Counted from the stretch's first letter, positions 1 to 11,943 are shown. The stretch is 64,000 nucleotides of DNA from Bos javanicus (GCF_032452875.1 NC_083885.1:37489925-37553924), one strand, 5' to 3'. Notes: generated by a model from the letters alone, not told the origin. Translations and numbers: made by a program.

Positions 1-2708
1 TTGTCCTGGGAGATTTAAACTGATGGTTGGACATGTCCAATAGGAAACCCAATCTTTTTACCAAAAATACAGTTAATTTTTTTTTATGGCCCCTCCTAGC
101 TCTAAGTGCTTTCCTCCAGTGATTTCATAGTCCCCACATTAACCACACTCTATCAAGCATTTTTTGTTTTTTTTTCTGGATATCTCTGCATTCCACAGCA
201 ACCTAGATATTAGAAATTAGCCCTTGCTTCCAGTTTCCCCCAAACTATGCACATAAGTTGTATTTGAGCAACTGACTTTGTTAAAGGTTGGAAGTAAAGG
301 AAGAAGTTTGCTTTGCAGTGAATACAAGCAACTTTAACATCACATGAATATATTCAGGCAAGTTTTTTGGCTTCTCATCACCAGCAATTTCTGACTACTT
401 TTCTCTGAAGGTATCAACCTTCTGCCATGCTAAATAGTCACTTCTTTTTCTTTCTCTCTCCCATGACCTCTTCTTTCATTCTCCCTACCTCTTCACTTCC
501 TAATCGTTGTGTTTCAGCATGAACAGCAGTTTAGTGCTTTTTTTTTGTGGGGAGGGGTGGTGTTTTTATCTTCCAGTTGGTCTTGCCTTCTACGTGCAAA
601 GTGGCATCTGAAGGGTTTCCTATTCCAGGATGGCTTATTCCTTTGCATGAATGCTACTGCTTGCTATTTTAAAAAAGTCACCCTGCAGCATAGCTCCCTA
701 AAGACTGAGGATGATGAAGGCAGAACAAAATCAAGCCCCATTTTAATTCCAGTAACAACTTTGGAGGAATCCTGCCATGCTTCCTTGGATAGTTCTACTT
801 CTGACACTTAGATATGGTATTTACAGTTTTTATATTGCATCAGTGAGTTGATTTTAAACCACTGAAATATTTATATTTGAATTTTTAAAGTAGAACAATA
901 AGATTTTTTTCCTCCAAAAGTAGGAAGCAACTGAAGCTACTGGTAATAAAAAAGGAAAGAAGTGTTAGAAGTTTCCAGAAGTAAATACGAAAAAGTGGTT
1001 TTGGTTTCTGCAAATAAAAGTGATGTCTGCCGAAATCATTGCGAATTTCTCAGGATGGTTGTGAAACTTTATATGTGAACAAATAAATACATCTTACAGA
1101 TTATAATAATGATAGAAATATCTAAACCAATTTGAAATATGATTTTAAGCCAAACTTCTTACAAAAAATGAAATATGTCAGAGGAATCCAGCAAATAGTT
1201 GACTATGTAGAGAAAAGATCAATGTCTGAAACCTTTAAAAAAGAAAAGATACGCTCAGCTGTTACTAGACTCTCCACAAAGCTGTAACATGACATAGAAC
1301 TGATAAGTATAAAGTTTAAGATAACATTTCTTTATCAGAATGAAAGAAAAGCAGATCCTAGGTAGAATTTTTTTCTCTGAAAATAGATTGTTAGACTCAG
1401 CTCTGCCTTTTGTGTTGTGATTCCAGTCAACCTGTATCCAAAATTTAGCTTAGCAGGGTTTCTGATCAGGTAGACGTCAAATGTAGAAAATCAGAATCAA
1501 ATGATTTTTGGAATTTGAACAACAGTATTTTCATGTGTAATTCAGACTCATTTTGCTGGCCAGAAGCATGCTGGTTTTCATCTGTTTTTCTACACTGGTG
1601 AAGCTTCAGCCCCCTTGGTTTGTAAACCTTGGTGGGAATTACTTTCAGGTTCTCATAGTTTTCATGATGTCATCAGGTGTTTCCTGATGATAACTCCTGG
1701 ACATCTCATGCCCACCCTATCTCCACATGATTATTTCAAACTGGTGAGAGTGTGAAATACAAGGCTTAATCTCTTGTTTAAACATCTTGAAAGGTCTGTG
1801 CATTTAATACATGGACATACTTTTGAGAGGATTCTGATGGTGTTGAAAACTAGTTTAGTTTGGCATGCAAAATAGTTGAGAGATCTGTACCTTTGACATC
1901 CACATTTCCTACTGTTTGCTTGAGTTCCTGTGGAAGGTATGCTGTAAAATAATAGAAAGTGAGTCCTCAAGAGAGCTTCAGTGAGTTTAAAAGAATAAGA
2001 CAAGAGAATGGAATTTCTTGAGGACTCACCGTTAAACTGAAAACTGTAACAAAGTTAGTTTGGTAGCAGCATACCAGTTCTGTACCTATCTGGTTTTCAA
2101 AACCTTTGAATATGTTTTCTCTCTATGTATATAGATGTGTGTATGTACATGTGCGTGTGTATAAATGTTAGTTGTTGTTGATGGATGTTTGCTTAGCTGA
2201 CAGATCCAGTGAGCCAAGTTCTCTTTATGATCAGAGAAGATACACAACAGAGGCTGTAACATAAGTTAACTTATACCCTTATCTGTTGTGCCTTGTCCAA
2301 TGTCAATATTTCTAGAGAGAAATGGCACTCAGTGTCAGTCACACGAAATTCCCAGCTTTAGTATAAGTAGTTGATACTCATTACTTATCCCCAAATGTCT
2401 TTGATCAAATGATAGTGACGGAAGTACTGGGATTATTTTGGAACATTATGGAAGACAGAACTCATGTCTGGTCTTTTCTGTATTATCCTGTTCATTAAAT
2501 ATGGCATTCATTCTTTCTTGTCTCCTAACATTCTTCCTTTTTTATTGTACGTTTGAGTTAGCTTTTTCTTGACTATAAGATGCCCTGCTCCAACCATCTA
2601 GAGTGCATTATTTATCAAAAGGCCCCTGAATATATCTGTTTGCATATTGTGCTCATTGTGGGTAGTTAAGGGTAAGTTTTCATCCTAGTGAATATGACCG
2701 TAAGTGCC
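1..2708. other. Unique AT-rich non-coding sequence
   Basis: No gene, exon or young transposon is recognisable. The short open frames here lack any protein-family signature and are interrupted by stops in all frames at the rate expected by chance. The stretch contains only short T- and A-runs and a small GT-rich patch near 2130-2160. It reads as ordinary intergenic or intronic mammalian DNA. Confidence 0.6.
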
Positions 2709-2720
2709 CACCTTGTAATT
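2709..2720. repeat. Left target-site duplication of inverted BovB
   Basis: The 12 bases caccttgtaatt here recur exactly at 3120-3131, bracketing the BovB insertion between them. A perfect flanking duplication of this length is what target-primed reverse transcription leaves. Confidence 0.9.
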
Positions 2721-3119
2721 CAGTTCAGTTCAGTTCAGTCGCTCAGTCGTGTCCGACTCTTTGCTACCCCACGAATCGCAGCATGCCAGACCTCCCTGTT
2801 CATCACCAACTCCCGGAGTTTACTCAAACTCATGTCCATCGAGTTGAAAGAAAGCTGAGTGCTGAAGAATTGATGCTTTTGAACTGTGGTGTTGGAGAAG
2901 ACTCTTGAGAGTCCCTTGGACTGCAAGGAGATCCAACCAGTCCATCCTAAGGGAGATCAGTCCTGGGCGTTCATTGGAAGGACTGATGCTGAAGCTGAAA
3001 CTCCAATACTTTGGCCACCTCATGCGAAGAGTTGACTCTTTGGAAAAGACTCTGATGCTGGGAGGGATTAGGGGCAGGAGGAGAAGGGGACGACAGAGGT
3101 TGAGATGGCTGGATGGTAT
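2721..3119 (-). mobile_element. BovB LINE (RTE) 3' end, 5'-inverted (twin-primed)
   Basis: The left part (about 2721-2842) is the BovB 3' end on the minus strand: the repeated cagtt tail motif is followed by the complement of the last part of the ORF. At about 2843 orientation flips, and 2845-3119 is the immediately upstream BovB segment on the plus strand, where it encodes the C-terminal ORF peptide with the blocks RVPWTARRSNQSIL and LQYFGHLM. In element order the two pieces are adjacent, with only a few bases missing at the switch. That is the hallmark of 5' inversion by twin priming, not of two independent insertions. A perfect 12-bp target-site duplication flanks the whole. The copy is a dead 0.4-kb fragment of an element usually about 3.2 kb long. 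Confidence 0.93.
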
Positions 3120-3131
3120 CACCTTGTAATT
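3120..3131. repeat. Right target-site duplication of inverted BovB
   Basis: Exact copy of the 12 bases at 2709-2720. Confidence 0.9.
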
Positions 3132-5369
3132 GGTGACCTGTAATTCAAATAAATTCCCTGACCCTTAAGGAAAGTTGCAGGTGAAATCACTCATGAAAGT
3201 AACTGTGATTTTTTTCCCCCTCTGTGCCAGAGAGAGATGGATATATAGTGGCTTTAGCATCTAGAGCGCTGGTTCATAACAGTTCAGGTCATGGTTTCCT
3301 TTGAAATTCTGATAAAAGTTACATGTGAGTGCATGCACATATGTGTGTGCACACACACACACACTCAAGTTTTGCAAAGTATTTCAGAGGAAATTAGTCC
3401 TGTTAAGATTTATGCATATATGTTTAGACTCCTCCATCTTGAGAACCCACACATTGAACATTCTGCATACTGATACAAAAATCCATTTTTTTAAATTACA
3501 AAATTAAACAGCCATAATGTGTCCACTATAGCATCTCTTGAAATTTACCCTCTTCCATATCCTACTTCTGTTTTTTTTCTTAGTTTTTCTCTGATAAATC
3601 TCTTTTCCATTCCTAGTCAACTGTGCTTTTCTCCATCTGTTCCCCACATGCCTTAGTTCCTGTAGGAGACTTGACAAATTGTATGGTAGTGCTTAGAGGA
3701 AACGGGCTATAGCATGGTTACATAATTTTGGTAGCAGTCACTGTGCAGTGTGCCAAAAAGTAGTGATCCTGGTTTCATTTTGTCAATATCAAATGCAAAG
3801 AAAGAGCAGAGGGACGATGTGGTGGTTATATTTTATAGGCACACAAGTTTTGAGGTAAAACAAAAAATATTGATGCTTTTTCGAAAATGTTTAGTATTTA
3901 ATGTCACTTGAATTATGGGCCAGGAAAATAAAGTGCCGACTTTGTTTTCAAGGGTGTTTAACGGGAGCTTTTAGTTTTAGAAGTGAAGGTGTGATTACCT
4001 ACAGTTGGTCTTGAAATTATTTAATTCTGTGCCACATTTTAAGTAGACTCTGTAGAAACCAATGAAAATGAAAACCAATGAAGTGTCCATTTCAAGATAC
4101 ACCTTTAGAATTAAGCAAGTTAAATCAATGGAAATCAATAGAATGTTAGGAGAACCAAGAAAACTACCTGACAGGAGAGCAGTGAAGTAGTGAATTAACT
4201 TTTCATACCAGAATCAGTATATTTCCACTGCAGTCCTCGGGCTGCATAGGCTCACCTGGGTGAGTTAATCTATATGTGATTTCTTGATTTTAACTATTTG
4301 AGGCCATTGTTCTTTAAAAAAAAAAAAAAAAACTGCTTTGTGCTAGAGTAGGGGGAAAAACTTGCTTTTTTGAATGTAGTCTCAGGTCTGAGATCCAGGA
4401 ACATATGAAACTTCCTTGAATGTAAAGATTCTAGCTCTTGCTTGCTTTTCTGAGAAATTCTTGGTCCAGTTTTCTTTGAGATTTTGGTCAGTAACAATAA
4501 TAGGTGATTGTGATTCAGTGCATTGAATTTTGTACATTGTTTTGATAGGCTTTATAGCATCTACTCTCTAAACAATTGTTCACATTTTAGGGTTAGTGAA
4601 ACTATATGCACTAAGCAAAAGACTAAAGGTCCACCCTGCTTCTACTTAATACCAGCTCTTATCCACTAAGAAAGGAAGTAACAGGAAATAAAGATGATGT
4701 ATCACATGATGGATTTAGGCTACATAGGGTAATTTGATAATTGTTAAAATTGCTTCAGCATATGAATGGTTATCATGAACTTCTCTTTCTGGAAGTCTTG
4801 AAACTATAACCATGGTTTTTCACTTGTCTGGGATGGTTTAAATGTGTTCCTGCCAAAATTCCATAGTATCTTTTAGTAAACTTTTCTGAGAATAATCTGT
4901 GTTAAAGAGCTGAAAATTGATCAAGCCAGTAAAGTGTTCTGAGTTATAGATGTTGATTTCTAGATTACCTATGTACTGTTTAAAATATACATTTTATATT
5001 GTTTATCTTATGCAAGTTCTCTGCAAGTAATTTTATGTTTACAAAAGACACTATAGATTATTTTTAAAAATGAGATAAGAGAAGGGGGCCCCAAGCCCTA
5101 CCTGAAAGTGCAGTGGCATTCATATCTTTTATTGTTTTTTGGTAGTATTGATGGGCATTTTGTTGTATTTTTCTGCAATTAAAAATCTCACATGTACAGA
5201 CTTGATACAGAGTGAAAAACGGAAGACTTAATCAGACCTAAGGAGGAGCTGTGACATAAGAAACAAGAAAATTTCCCTGACTCTGTTGAGAAAAGCCAAG
5301 ATATTTAGATTTTTGCAAACTTCTTAATAAAGATACAAAGTCATCTCTACTTCAGAATTCTGTGTAGAA
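3132..5369. other. Unique sequence with microsatellite and A-tract
   Basis: No gene is seen. The stretch holds a short (CA)n run at about 3350-3364 next to alternating GT/AT, and an 18-base A-run at about 4316-4333. Sequence at 3270-3330 resembles the end of an old hAT-type repeat but is too decayed to assign. The rest is AT-rich unique DNA. Confidence 0.55.
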
Positions 5370-5378
5370 GATGACTTT

Positions 5379-5620
5379 CTGTATCATATATAAAATAAAT
5401 AAGTGCCTATTTTACTATATGTAAAATAAATAAGTATTTATTAATAAATACTGTATAGCATAGGGAACTATACTCAATATTTTATAACAAGCTATAGTGG
5501 AAAAGAATCTAAAAAATAAATGTATATTATATTTATAATACATATATATAATAAACTGAATCCTGCTTTACACTAAAGCTAACATAACATTGTAAATCAA
5601 CTATACTTCCATTAAAAAAT
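5379..5620 (+). mobile_element. L1 3' UTR fragment, 5'-truncated
   Basis: The segment matches the artiodactyl L1 3' end as I know it: a tract around 'agcatagggaactatactca', then 'aacattgtaaatcaactata', ending in an A-rich tail. Flanking 9-bp copies of gatgacttt at 5370-5378 and 5621-5629 support a discrete target-primed insertion. No coding sequence remains. Confidence 0.75.
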
Positions 5621-5645
5621 GATGACTTTTTATTAGGTATCTACT

Positions 5646-5921
5646 GCTGCTGCTGCTGCTGCTAAGTCACTTCAGTCATGTCCAACTCTGTGTGACCCCA
5701 TAGACAGCAGCCCACCAGGCTCTCCCGTCCCTGGGATTCTCCAGGCAAGAATACGGGAGCGGGTTGCCATTTCCTTCAATGCATGAAAGTGAAAAGTGAA
5801 AGTGAAGTCGCTCAGTCGTGTCCGACCCTCAGCCACCCCATGGACTACAGCCTACCAGGCTCCTCCATCCATGGGATTTTCCAGGCAAGAGTACAGGAGT
5901 GGGGTGCCATTGCCTTCTCCG
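5646..5921 (-). mobile_element. Bov-A2 SINE, full-length dimer
   Basis: Two related Bov-A monomers are separated by the linker around 'gcatgaaagtgaaaagtgaa', preceded by a CTG/CAG triplet run, the tail of the element read on the opposite strand. An 11-bp duplication (aggtatctact) at 5635-5645 and 5922-5932 marks the insertion. The copy lies 16 bp beyond the L1 right duplication, so two retrotransposons landed almost side by side. Confidence 0.92.
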
Positions 5922-5932
5922 AGGTATCTACT

Positions 5933-7902
5933 AGTAATATGTTAAGTTGGTAGATGAACTAGTAACCTGGAAATGGACAAATTGAGACCTGGTTGTTTTA
6001 TGCTATATAGGATCTTAGACCAAACCTTAAAACAGTTTTCCATTGAGTATTAACTACCACATTTGTTGATAATTGGCAATACTCAGTTTTTTGGCCTAAA
6101 AGTGGCAATTTTGTTTCTCCACCCAATTCCATTAGATATATTTTGCAAGCTATAAATGCTGTAGGTTATCTATTTTAAAATGGAGATAACAATTATGTTT
6201 TCCACATAAACTTGTTTTGAAGATTAACTAAGATAATACCTGCAGCTTGCTGAGTACAATGCCTAGTATAGTAAGTGCTCATGATCTCTTGTTATTATCA
6301 CTGTTATTAAGATGTAAAAAAAGAAGTCACTGTATTTAAATTAAATTAAAAATAATTACCAAATTAAAAGATATTTTCCCTTTGTTGACTTGAAATACAT
6401 CAGCTAGTTAATAGTGAATGAAATATGGTCTCAGTAAGACTGTCTTCATTTTGATGTAGAAACCATTCAATTCTCTATCCTTACTACTTTGAAAATGTCT
6501 TTTACCTATTAAGAGCCAGTGTATATTGAATTGCATTGAACTGAGTTTCTGTTACGTTACAGGGCAATTTCTAATTCTACCTTATTTTTTTTGAGACCTC
6601 ATTACAAAAGATTTAAATAAATTAGGCATATGAATGTATTTCAAGGTACTTGCAAGAAGTGGTCATGATAAAAAAATCTCATAAATAGTAACTGTGTTAT
6701 CATTAGATGTGCTGAGACAAAAGATAGGCAAATGGGCTCCTTGAGGGCAGAGGACAGAACGGGAACATAAGACTCCTGGTCAGACCTGTACCAGGACAGT
6801 TCAAGAATCATACTGAGGGTTACCTGTAGTTAATCTGGAACAGGTCCTCCTTCCATTCGGACTCTTGTCAGAGAAGAAAAGCTCCCTCAAAGAACAAGAC
6901 TGGGTATCCTCAAATCTTAAAGAACCAAATCTGGGTTTTGTTAAAGCAGTATATTCCCTTGGACTCCTAGTATTGACAGAAATTATTTTTAGCCATCTTA
7001 TATGGTATTTTGTGTAAATTTGGACAAGCATTAAATTAGACATTAGCTTCCTGTGTGTATAGCTTTTATATAGCTATAAAATCAAACTAAATTTACAGAT
7101 TGCTATATAAGTTTACTATAAAAACCGTTGAAGTTTAAATTAACAATGTTTTAATGTTCTATGTGATGTTTTTGCTGAAACTAAAGGACTGATGGCAGAT
7201 TTGATCATAGAAAAATAGATTTTTGTCTTTGATATTTTACTTATTAAGTTGATTCTTTGGATTTTGAGCCTGATGGGATTATTTTAATAATTGCCATTAT
7301 CATGGTTATTTTTTCTTTTATGTACCAAATTCATTTAAAATCACTTATCCATCACTTTGATGGGCCAGTCAATTTGTTAGTGCTGCTCAAAATACAATAT
7401 TGAAAAAATTTTAAATGTGCTTTAATGAAAATTTCTTCACTATTCTACATTTCTTGAAAATGACTTAAGTTCTTATGCATAAATATAGGAGTCTCACTAT
7501 TAATTTAAAATGGGAATATTATAATGGGACCTTGTGTGGTATTCCAAAGATTCTTTGGAATTTAACTTCTATTAGTGTGTGTCATGTCATGATTCTGTTT
7601 CACCACCATTTTCCTCCATTCCACTTTCCACAAAACTTTTGTTCCGGCAATGTCTGTGAAGTCATTTGGCAAGAACCTATCATTACATATTAACTTGGCC
7701 TTTGCTTTTTTCTCATTAGATGCTAAGTATTAAGGGAACACATTAATCTCCCACACTGTCATTTTCATGATGACACACCAAAAACTCAATTTATTAAGTA
7801 ACTTAAGAATCTACATCTTATTCTGTGAAAATGGCTCTCAATTGATAATTATCACTGCAAGAAAGAAATTTTGTCTCGATAAGAATTCCACATGAGTATC
7901 AT
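5933..7902. other. Unique AT-rich sequence containing one MIR
   Basis: No gene is seen. Apart from the MIR relic near 6160-6310, the sequence is AT-rich and unique, with short TATA-like stretches around 7050-7100 but no associated reading frame or GC-rich promoter. Confidence 0.55.
6160..6312 (+). mobile_element. MIR SINE, degraded
   Basis: The run 'aaaatggagataacaatt', then 'gattaactaagataatacc' and 'aatgcctagtatagtaagtgc', follows the order of the MIR core and 3' half. It is heavily diverged, as expected for a repeat predating the placental radiation. Confidence 0.6.
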
Positions 7903-8275
7903 GTTCAGTTCAGTTCAGTTGCTCAGTCATGTCCAACTCCTTGCAACCTCACGGACTGCAGCACACCAGGCTTCCCTGTCCATCACCAACTCTCGGAGTT
8001 TACTCAAACTCATGTCCATTGAGTCAGTGATGCCATCCAACCATCTCATCCTCTGTTGTCCCCTTTTCCTCCTGCCTTCAATCTTTCCCAGCATCAGGGG
8101 CTTTTCCAATGAGTCAGTCCTTCACATCAGGTGGCCAAAGAATTGGGGCTTCAGCTTCAGCCTCAGTCCTTCCAATGAATATTCAGGACTGATTTCCTTT
8201 AGAATTGACTGGTTGGATCTCCTTGCAGTCCAAGGGACTCTCAACAGTCTTCTCCAACACCACAGTTCAAAACCA
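7903..8275 (-). mobile_element. BovB LINE 3' fragment
   Basis: Starts with the triplicated 'cagtt' 3' terminus and runs through the complement of the BovB C-terminal coding region, ending at 'caacaccacagttcaaaa'. On the minus strand the conserved peptide around LMLGKIEGRRKRGQQRMRWLDGIT is readable. The 5' end is truncated after about 370 bp. I could not find a convincing target-site duplication. Confidence 0.92.
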
Positions 8276-9106
8276 TTGTGTTAGATATGGCATAATTTCA
8301 TGTTTGGGTTTTCAATTTTGTTTTCAAAATTGAAAAAAATTTTGGGCTACTTCACTGTAGCCCATGAGTATGTTTTTGAGTGAATGCATTGAAGAACAGG
8401 GCTAAATATAATTGAAACAAAAAGAAGTGTCCCTGTGAAATGAATGTATCTCCTATCCCGACCATATGTAGAACTGTTTCTTCCAAGGAAAAGCATGGAA
8501 ATATTTATTACAAAAGGTATTTTGTAAATTGAGGTAACATTTCAAAATATTTAGTTAAGCCCAAGAAACTTCAGTGGCTGAACTCTACTATATTTGTCAT
8601 TAGATACCTTATACTTATTTTATTGCTAATTTTAGTTGTTACCTAAGCTGCTCGTAATCACCTGAATCTGGTAGAAAATTTTTACTCTATGGCATTAATT
8701 TGTCTTGACAACAAACTGTGTGTGTATTAAATGTAATTGCACTTGAAGGAGCCATCAGAAGTGTCAGAAAACCCGAAGGCCAGTCCTAGCTCTGCCACTT
8801 TCTAATAATAACTCAGAAATTTTTGAAAAATCAGGATCTCTCAGCCTCAATTTCCTTACCTAATGTTGCTTGATTTGCCTCATCAGGAGGTTAGTTGTGA
8901 GGAAGCAGTGTAAGTTGATTGTACTTTGAAAGCATTAATCTTATGCTTATACATGTTACTACAATAGAGAACCCCCCTGCCCCCAGTGCAAAGTGTTTAA
9001 AATCTTATGTATATTCAATTGTTAAGATTATCCAGTTCTTTCACTTATTTTAGACATTTCTACCCATTATTTCAGCCTTCATTTGCATCATTTAAAAAGT
9101 TATTAT
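8276..9106. other. Unique sequence with one MIR
   Basis: No gene is seen. AT-rich DNA with a MIR relic at 8760-8950 and a short C-run near 8970. Confidence 0.55.
8760..8950 (+). mobile_element. MIR SINE, degraded
   Basis: 'agctctgccactttcta', followed by 'ctcagcctcaatttcctta' and 'gttagttgtgagg', is the MIR order in sense orientation, strongly diverged. Confidence 0.65.
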
Positions 9107-9307
9107 AGATCAAATGTCAGAACACTGCAGGCTGAGTCCTGTCAATCACCTGTGTTTGTAAATAAAGCTTTATTAGAACACACTCATGTTCACTGATTTA
9201 TATATTTTCTATGACTGTTTTTTACTGCAGTGGCAGTTGAATAGTGTGGCAGAGACTGTATGGCCTGCAAAACCTAATATATTTATTATGTGGCTTTCTA
9301 CAGGAAA
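9107..9307 (+). mobile_element. hAT-Charlie-type non-autonomous DNA transposon
   Basis: The block 'tttgtaaataaagctttatt' followed by 'agaacacactcatgttcac' and 'cagagactgtatggcctgc' is a common old mammalian hAT-type repeat whose intact copies start CAGGGGTCAGCAAACT. A second copy of the same family lies at 61270-61462. I do not assign a Repbase name from memory. Confidence 0.65.
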
Positions 9308-9309
9308 AT

Positions 9310-10207
9310 ATTGGTACCCTCTGTTACATATCACTCAAGTCCAGGGCCAATTATAATTCAGCCCTTTCGGGAACCTCAGTCTTTGTAGATGATGTAATTT
9401 CCATACTCTCCTGTAAGGGACTAAGTGGGCCTGAATATATCCTCTTAGTAAGGAGCAGCCTTACCCCCTCACTTGTGATTCATGAGTTCAAAGATGTGGA
9501 TGTGTTGGAATCTTTCTTTCTTGCTCCTTTCAGTGTCTTGATTCTTTAAAAGAATAGTCTCAGTGAGTTGAGTGATGTTGCTGAAAATTTTGGTTAGAAA
9601 TCTAGGCACATTTAAAATCTAGTCCATTACCAGGGCACCACAGTATATGCAGGCTAATGTCTCACAAATTTTTAAGTTCAAATGGAACATTGAATAATGG
9701 AAATTACCAGTCCAGCAAACAGACAATGTGGAAAGATAAAGTAGATAAGTTCACATTTTAAATGCACTAGAAACAGTAAATTCCTGTTACTAGGTTTTCA
9801 TGTTTAAGTTTTTAGGCTTAGGCTATATTCATTTGAATTTGAAAATATCTAGTGGGAGAGATGGGGGATTTAGTAATCTATACAAGTTTACGTTCTACTA
9901 CTTTAGAAAAGTCAGAGGTGTCTCATTTAACATAAAGAATTTTAGAGCTGAAATAGACCTGAGAGATCAACATTTCCCAACCTCTTTTGACCCACGGACC
10001 ATTTTCATAGTAATTTATAGTCTTTTCAAACCTCTTGGGTATTTTTAAAATCAGTTCATCATTTTTGTGTGATATATTATGAAGAGATAATTTTAAGTGA
10101 AAACTATTTTAGATTAGTACATTGTTAAGGATTATATTATACATTTTATTTTGACACGATTATTAATGATGACATACATAAACAAATTTTGCCTTTTTTC
10201 GTTTGTA
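9310..10207. other. Unique sequence
   Basis: No gene is seen. Sequence around 9960-10060 may be an old DNA-transposon relic but is too diverged to name. Confidence 0.5.
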
Positions 10208-10354
10208 AGTGAAAGTCGCTCAGTCATGTCCAACTCTTTGTGACCCCATGACTATACAGTCCATGGAATTCTTCAGGGGATCTTCCCAACCCAGAGATCA
10301 AAGCCAGATCTCTCTCGCATTGCAGACAGATTCTTTACCAGCTGAGTCACAAGG
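10208..10354 (-). mobile_element. Bov-tA SINE, internally deleted
   Basis: 'gtcgctcagtcatgtccaac' through 'tcttcccaacccagagatc' and 'attctttaccagctgagtc' is Bov-tA read from its 3' end. The middle of the element is missing, so the tRNA-derived head and the tail sit close together. Confidence 0.85.
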
Positions 10355-10377
10355 ATGAGTGGTAAATACTTTCTTGG

Positions 10378-10580
10378 ACTTCCCTGGTGGCTCAGATAGT
10401 AAAGAATCTCCCGCAATGTGGGAGACCTGGGTTCGATCCCTGGTCTGGGAGGATCTCCTGGAGGAGGAAATGGCCACCCTCTCCAGTATTCTTGCCTGGA
10501 GAATTCCACGGACAGAGGAGCCTGGCGGGCTACAGTCCATGGGATCACAAAGAGTCAGACACGACAGAATGACTAACACA
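10378..10580 (+). mobile_element. Bov-tA SINE
   Basis: The tRNA-derived head 'ttccctggtggctcagatag' with the B-box-like 'gggttcgatccc' is followed by the Bov-A body ending 'agagtcagacacgaca' and a (CA)-rich tail. It lies about 24 bp from an oppositely oriented Bov-tA, forming an inverted pair. Confidence 0.93.
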
Positions 10581-10589
10581 CACACAAAC

Positions 10590-11018
10590 ATGCACACACA
10601 CATATTTTCTCGGTTCACAATTTGTGAAAGAAAAAATGAATTGTTATAAAAATTGAAAATGACATTATTTTCATATGTAATTTTGAAACTGAAATGTAGA
10701 TTAATGTAAGAGGCAAAAATTGTTTTCATGATCTGTTTGAAATTCTTAGACTTTATGATATAAAAATTAATTTCTGTCTTACAGTTTTTGTATTTGTGCT
10801 TTTAAGTGATGACATCAGGGAGATTTGGAGTTTCCCTTCTCCAAAGAAATCATGTTGGCTGAAAAGTTAAGTGAAAAATCAAATTAGTTATAATTATGTG
10901 TATATGTTTGTATATTTTAACACTTTGCAAGTACCAGATGTATATGAATATGCTGTGTAAGAATTTTGATCAGATAAATATATCCTATAAACCTCTTAAG
11001 GCAATTTGGCACAATCAC
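10590..11018. other. Unique AT-rich sequence
   Basis: Short spacer between SINEs with no gene or assignable repeat. Confidence 0.5.
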
Positions 11019-11028
11019 TAATATTTTT

Positions 11029-11239
11029 GGAATTCCCTGGTGGCTCAGACGGTAAAGAATCTGTCTACAATGCAGGAGACCGGAGTTCGGTCCCTGGATG
11101 GGGAAGATCCTGTGGAGAAGGAAGTGGCAACCCACCCCAGTATTCTTGCCTGGAGAATTCCATGGACAGAGGAGCCTGGAAGGCTATAGTCCATGGGGTT
11201 GCAAAGTGTCAGATACTACTGAATGACTAACACACACAT
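11029..11239 (+). mobile_element. Bov-tA SINE
   Basis: Full head-to-tail Bov-tA from 'attccctggtggctcagacg' to 'actaacacacaca'. The 9 bases taatatttt recur on both sides (11019-11027 and 11240-11248), consistent with a target-site duplication. Confidence 0.93.
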
Positions 11240-11282
11240 TAATATTTTAATTTCATAAATCTTTATTTAAAATGCATCTCCC

Positions 11283-11578
11283 CTGCTTTTTTTTTTTTTT
11301 TTGGCTTTTGATATCAATCAGAGGTCCATGATGATTATACTTTAAACTCCATATGACCACAAACAAGGTATCTTAAGCCTGAGCCATGGCCAATGACCGT
11401 GGTAATTGTCTGAGGCTCTGGGTTCAGGCCATGCTTTTCACCATGTGGACCTCGTGCTTGTTCCACATATGCTTGGAGACTCTCAGTCCCTCCAACTTGA
11501 AAGGGTATGTCAGTGACTATTTCACAAAGGAATGAAAACAGTTGTTATTGACAAGGGCCCTGTGGTCACTGTTGCTCA
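11283..11578 (-). pseudogene. Possible processed retrocopy of unknown parent
   Basis: A 15-base T-run at about 11288-11302 would be the poly(A) tail of a minus-strand insert, and the roughly 275 bp to its right is GC-richer than its surroundings and not a repeat I recognise. Read on the minus strand, one frame gives a short plausible C-terminus (LEGLRVSKHMWNKHEVHMVK, then a stop) interrupted upstream by another stop. No clear AATAAA or target duplication is visible. It could equally be an old unclassified repeat or unique sequence beside a T-run. Confidence 0.25.
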
Positions 11579-11751
11579 TCTTACATACAAGAAAGCTACA
11601 ACCAAGTGAAGTGAAATGCTATTTCTGGGTTCATACAGTAGCCTAATGGCTACCATCTGGCATCTTTCCACATAAATGTGAGTGATTAAATAATGGTACT
11701 GTACCCTACACAAAGCATGTGAAGCTGACCTGGTTCTGGTTTTTAACTGGG

Positions 11752-11943
11752 AGTAGCTCAGATAGTAAAGAATTTGCCTGCAATGCAGGAGACCTGGGTT
11801 AGATCCCTGGGTTGAGAAGATTCCCTGGAGAAGGGAATGGCAACCCACTCCAGTATTCTTGCCTGGAGAATCCCATGGACAGAGGAGCCTAGCAGGCTAC
11901 AGTCCATAGAGTCGCAGAGTCAGACACGAGTGAGTGACTAATG
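11752..11943 (+). mobile_element. Bov-tA SINE
   Basis: From 'agtagctcagatagtaaag' through 'gatccctgggttgagaag' to 'gagtcagacacgagtgag'. The first bases of the head are missing or mutated. Confidence 0.9.

Noticed and set aside
5641..5662. CTG triplet expansion
   Set aside because: It is the normal CAG-repeat tail of the Bov-A2 element on the opposite strand, only about seven units long.
7892..8284. 130-codon plus-strand open frame
   Set aside because: It is the antisense reading of a BovB 3' fragment. The real (dead) coding strand is minus.
10378..10470. tRNA-like sequence with B-box
   Set aside because: It is the tRNA-derived head of a Bov-tA SINE, not a tRNA gene. The same head recurs in the other Bov-tA copies.
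10298..10729. 143-codon minus-strand frame and overlapping frames near 10.3-10.7 kb
   Set aside because: They run antisense or in-frame through Bov-tA SINE sequence, giving the peptides repeated at every Bov-tA in the window. SINEs do not encode protein.
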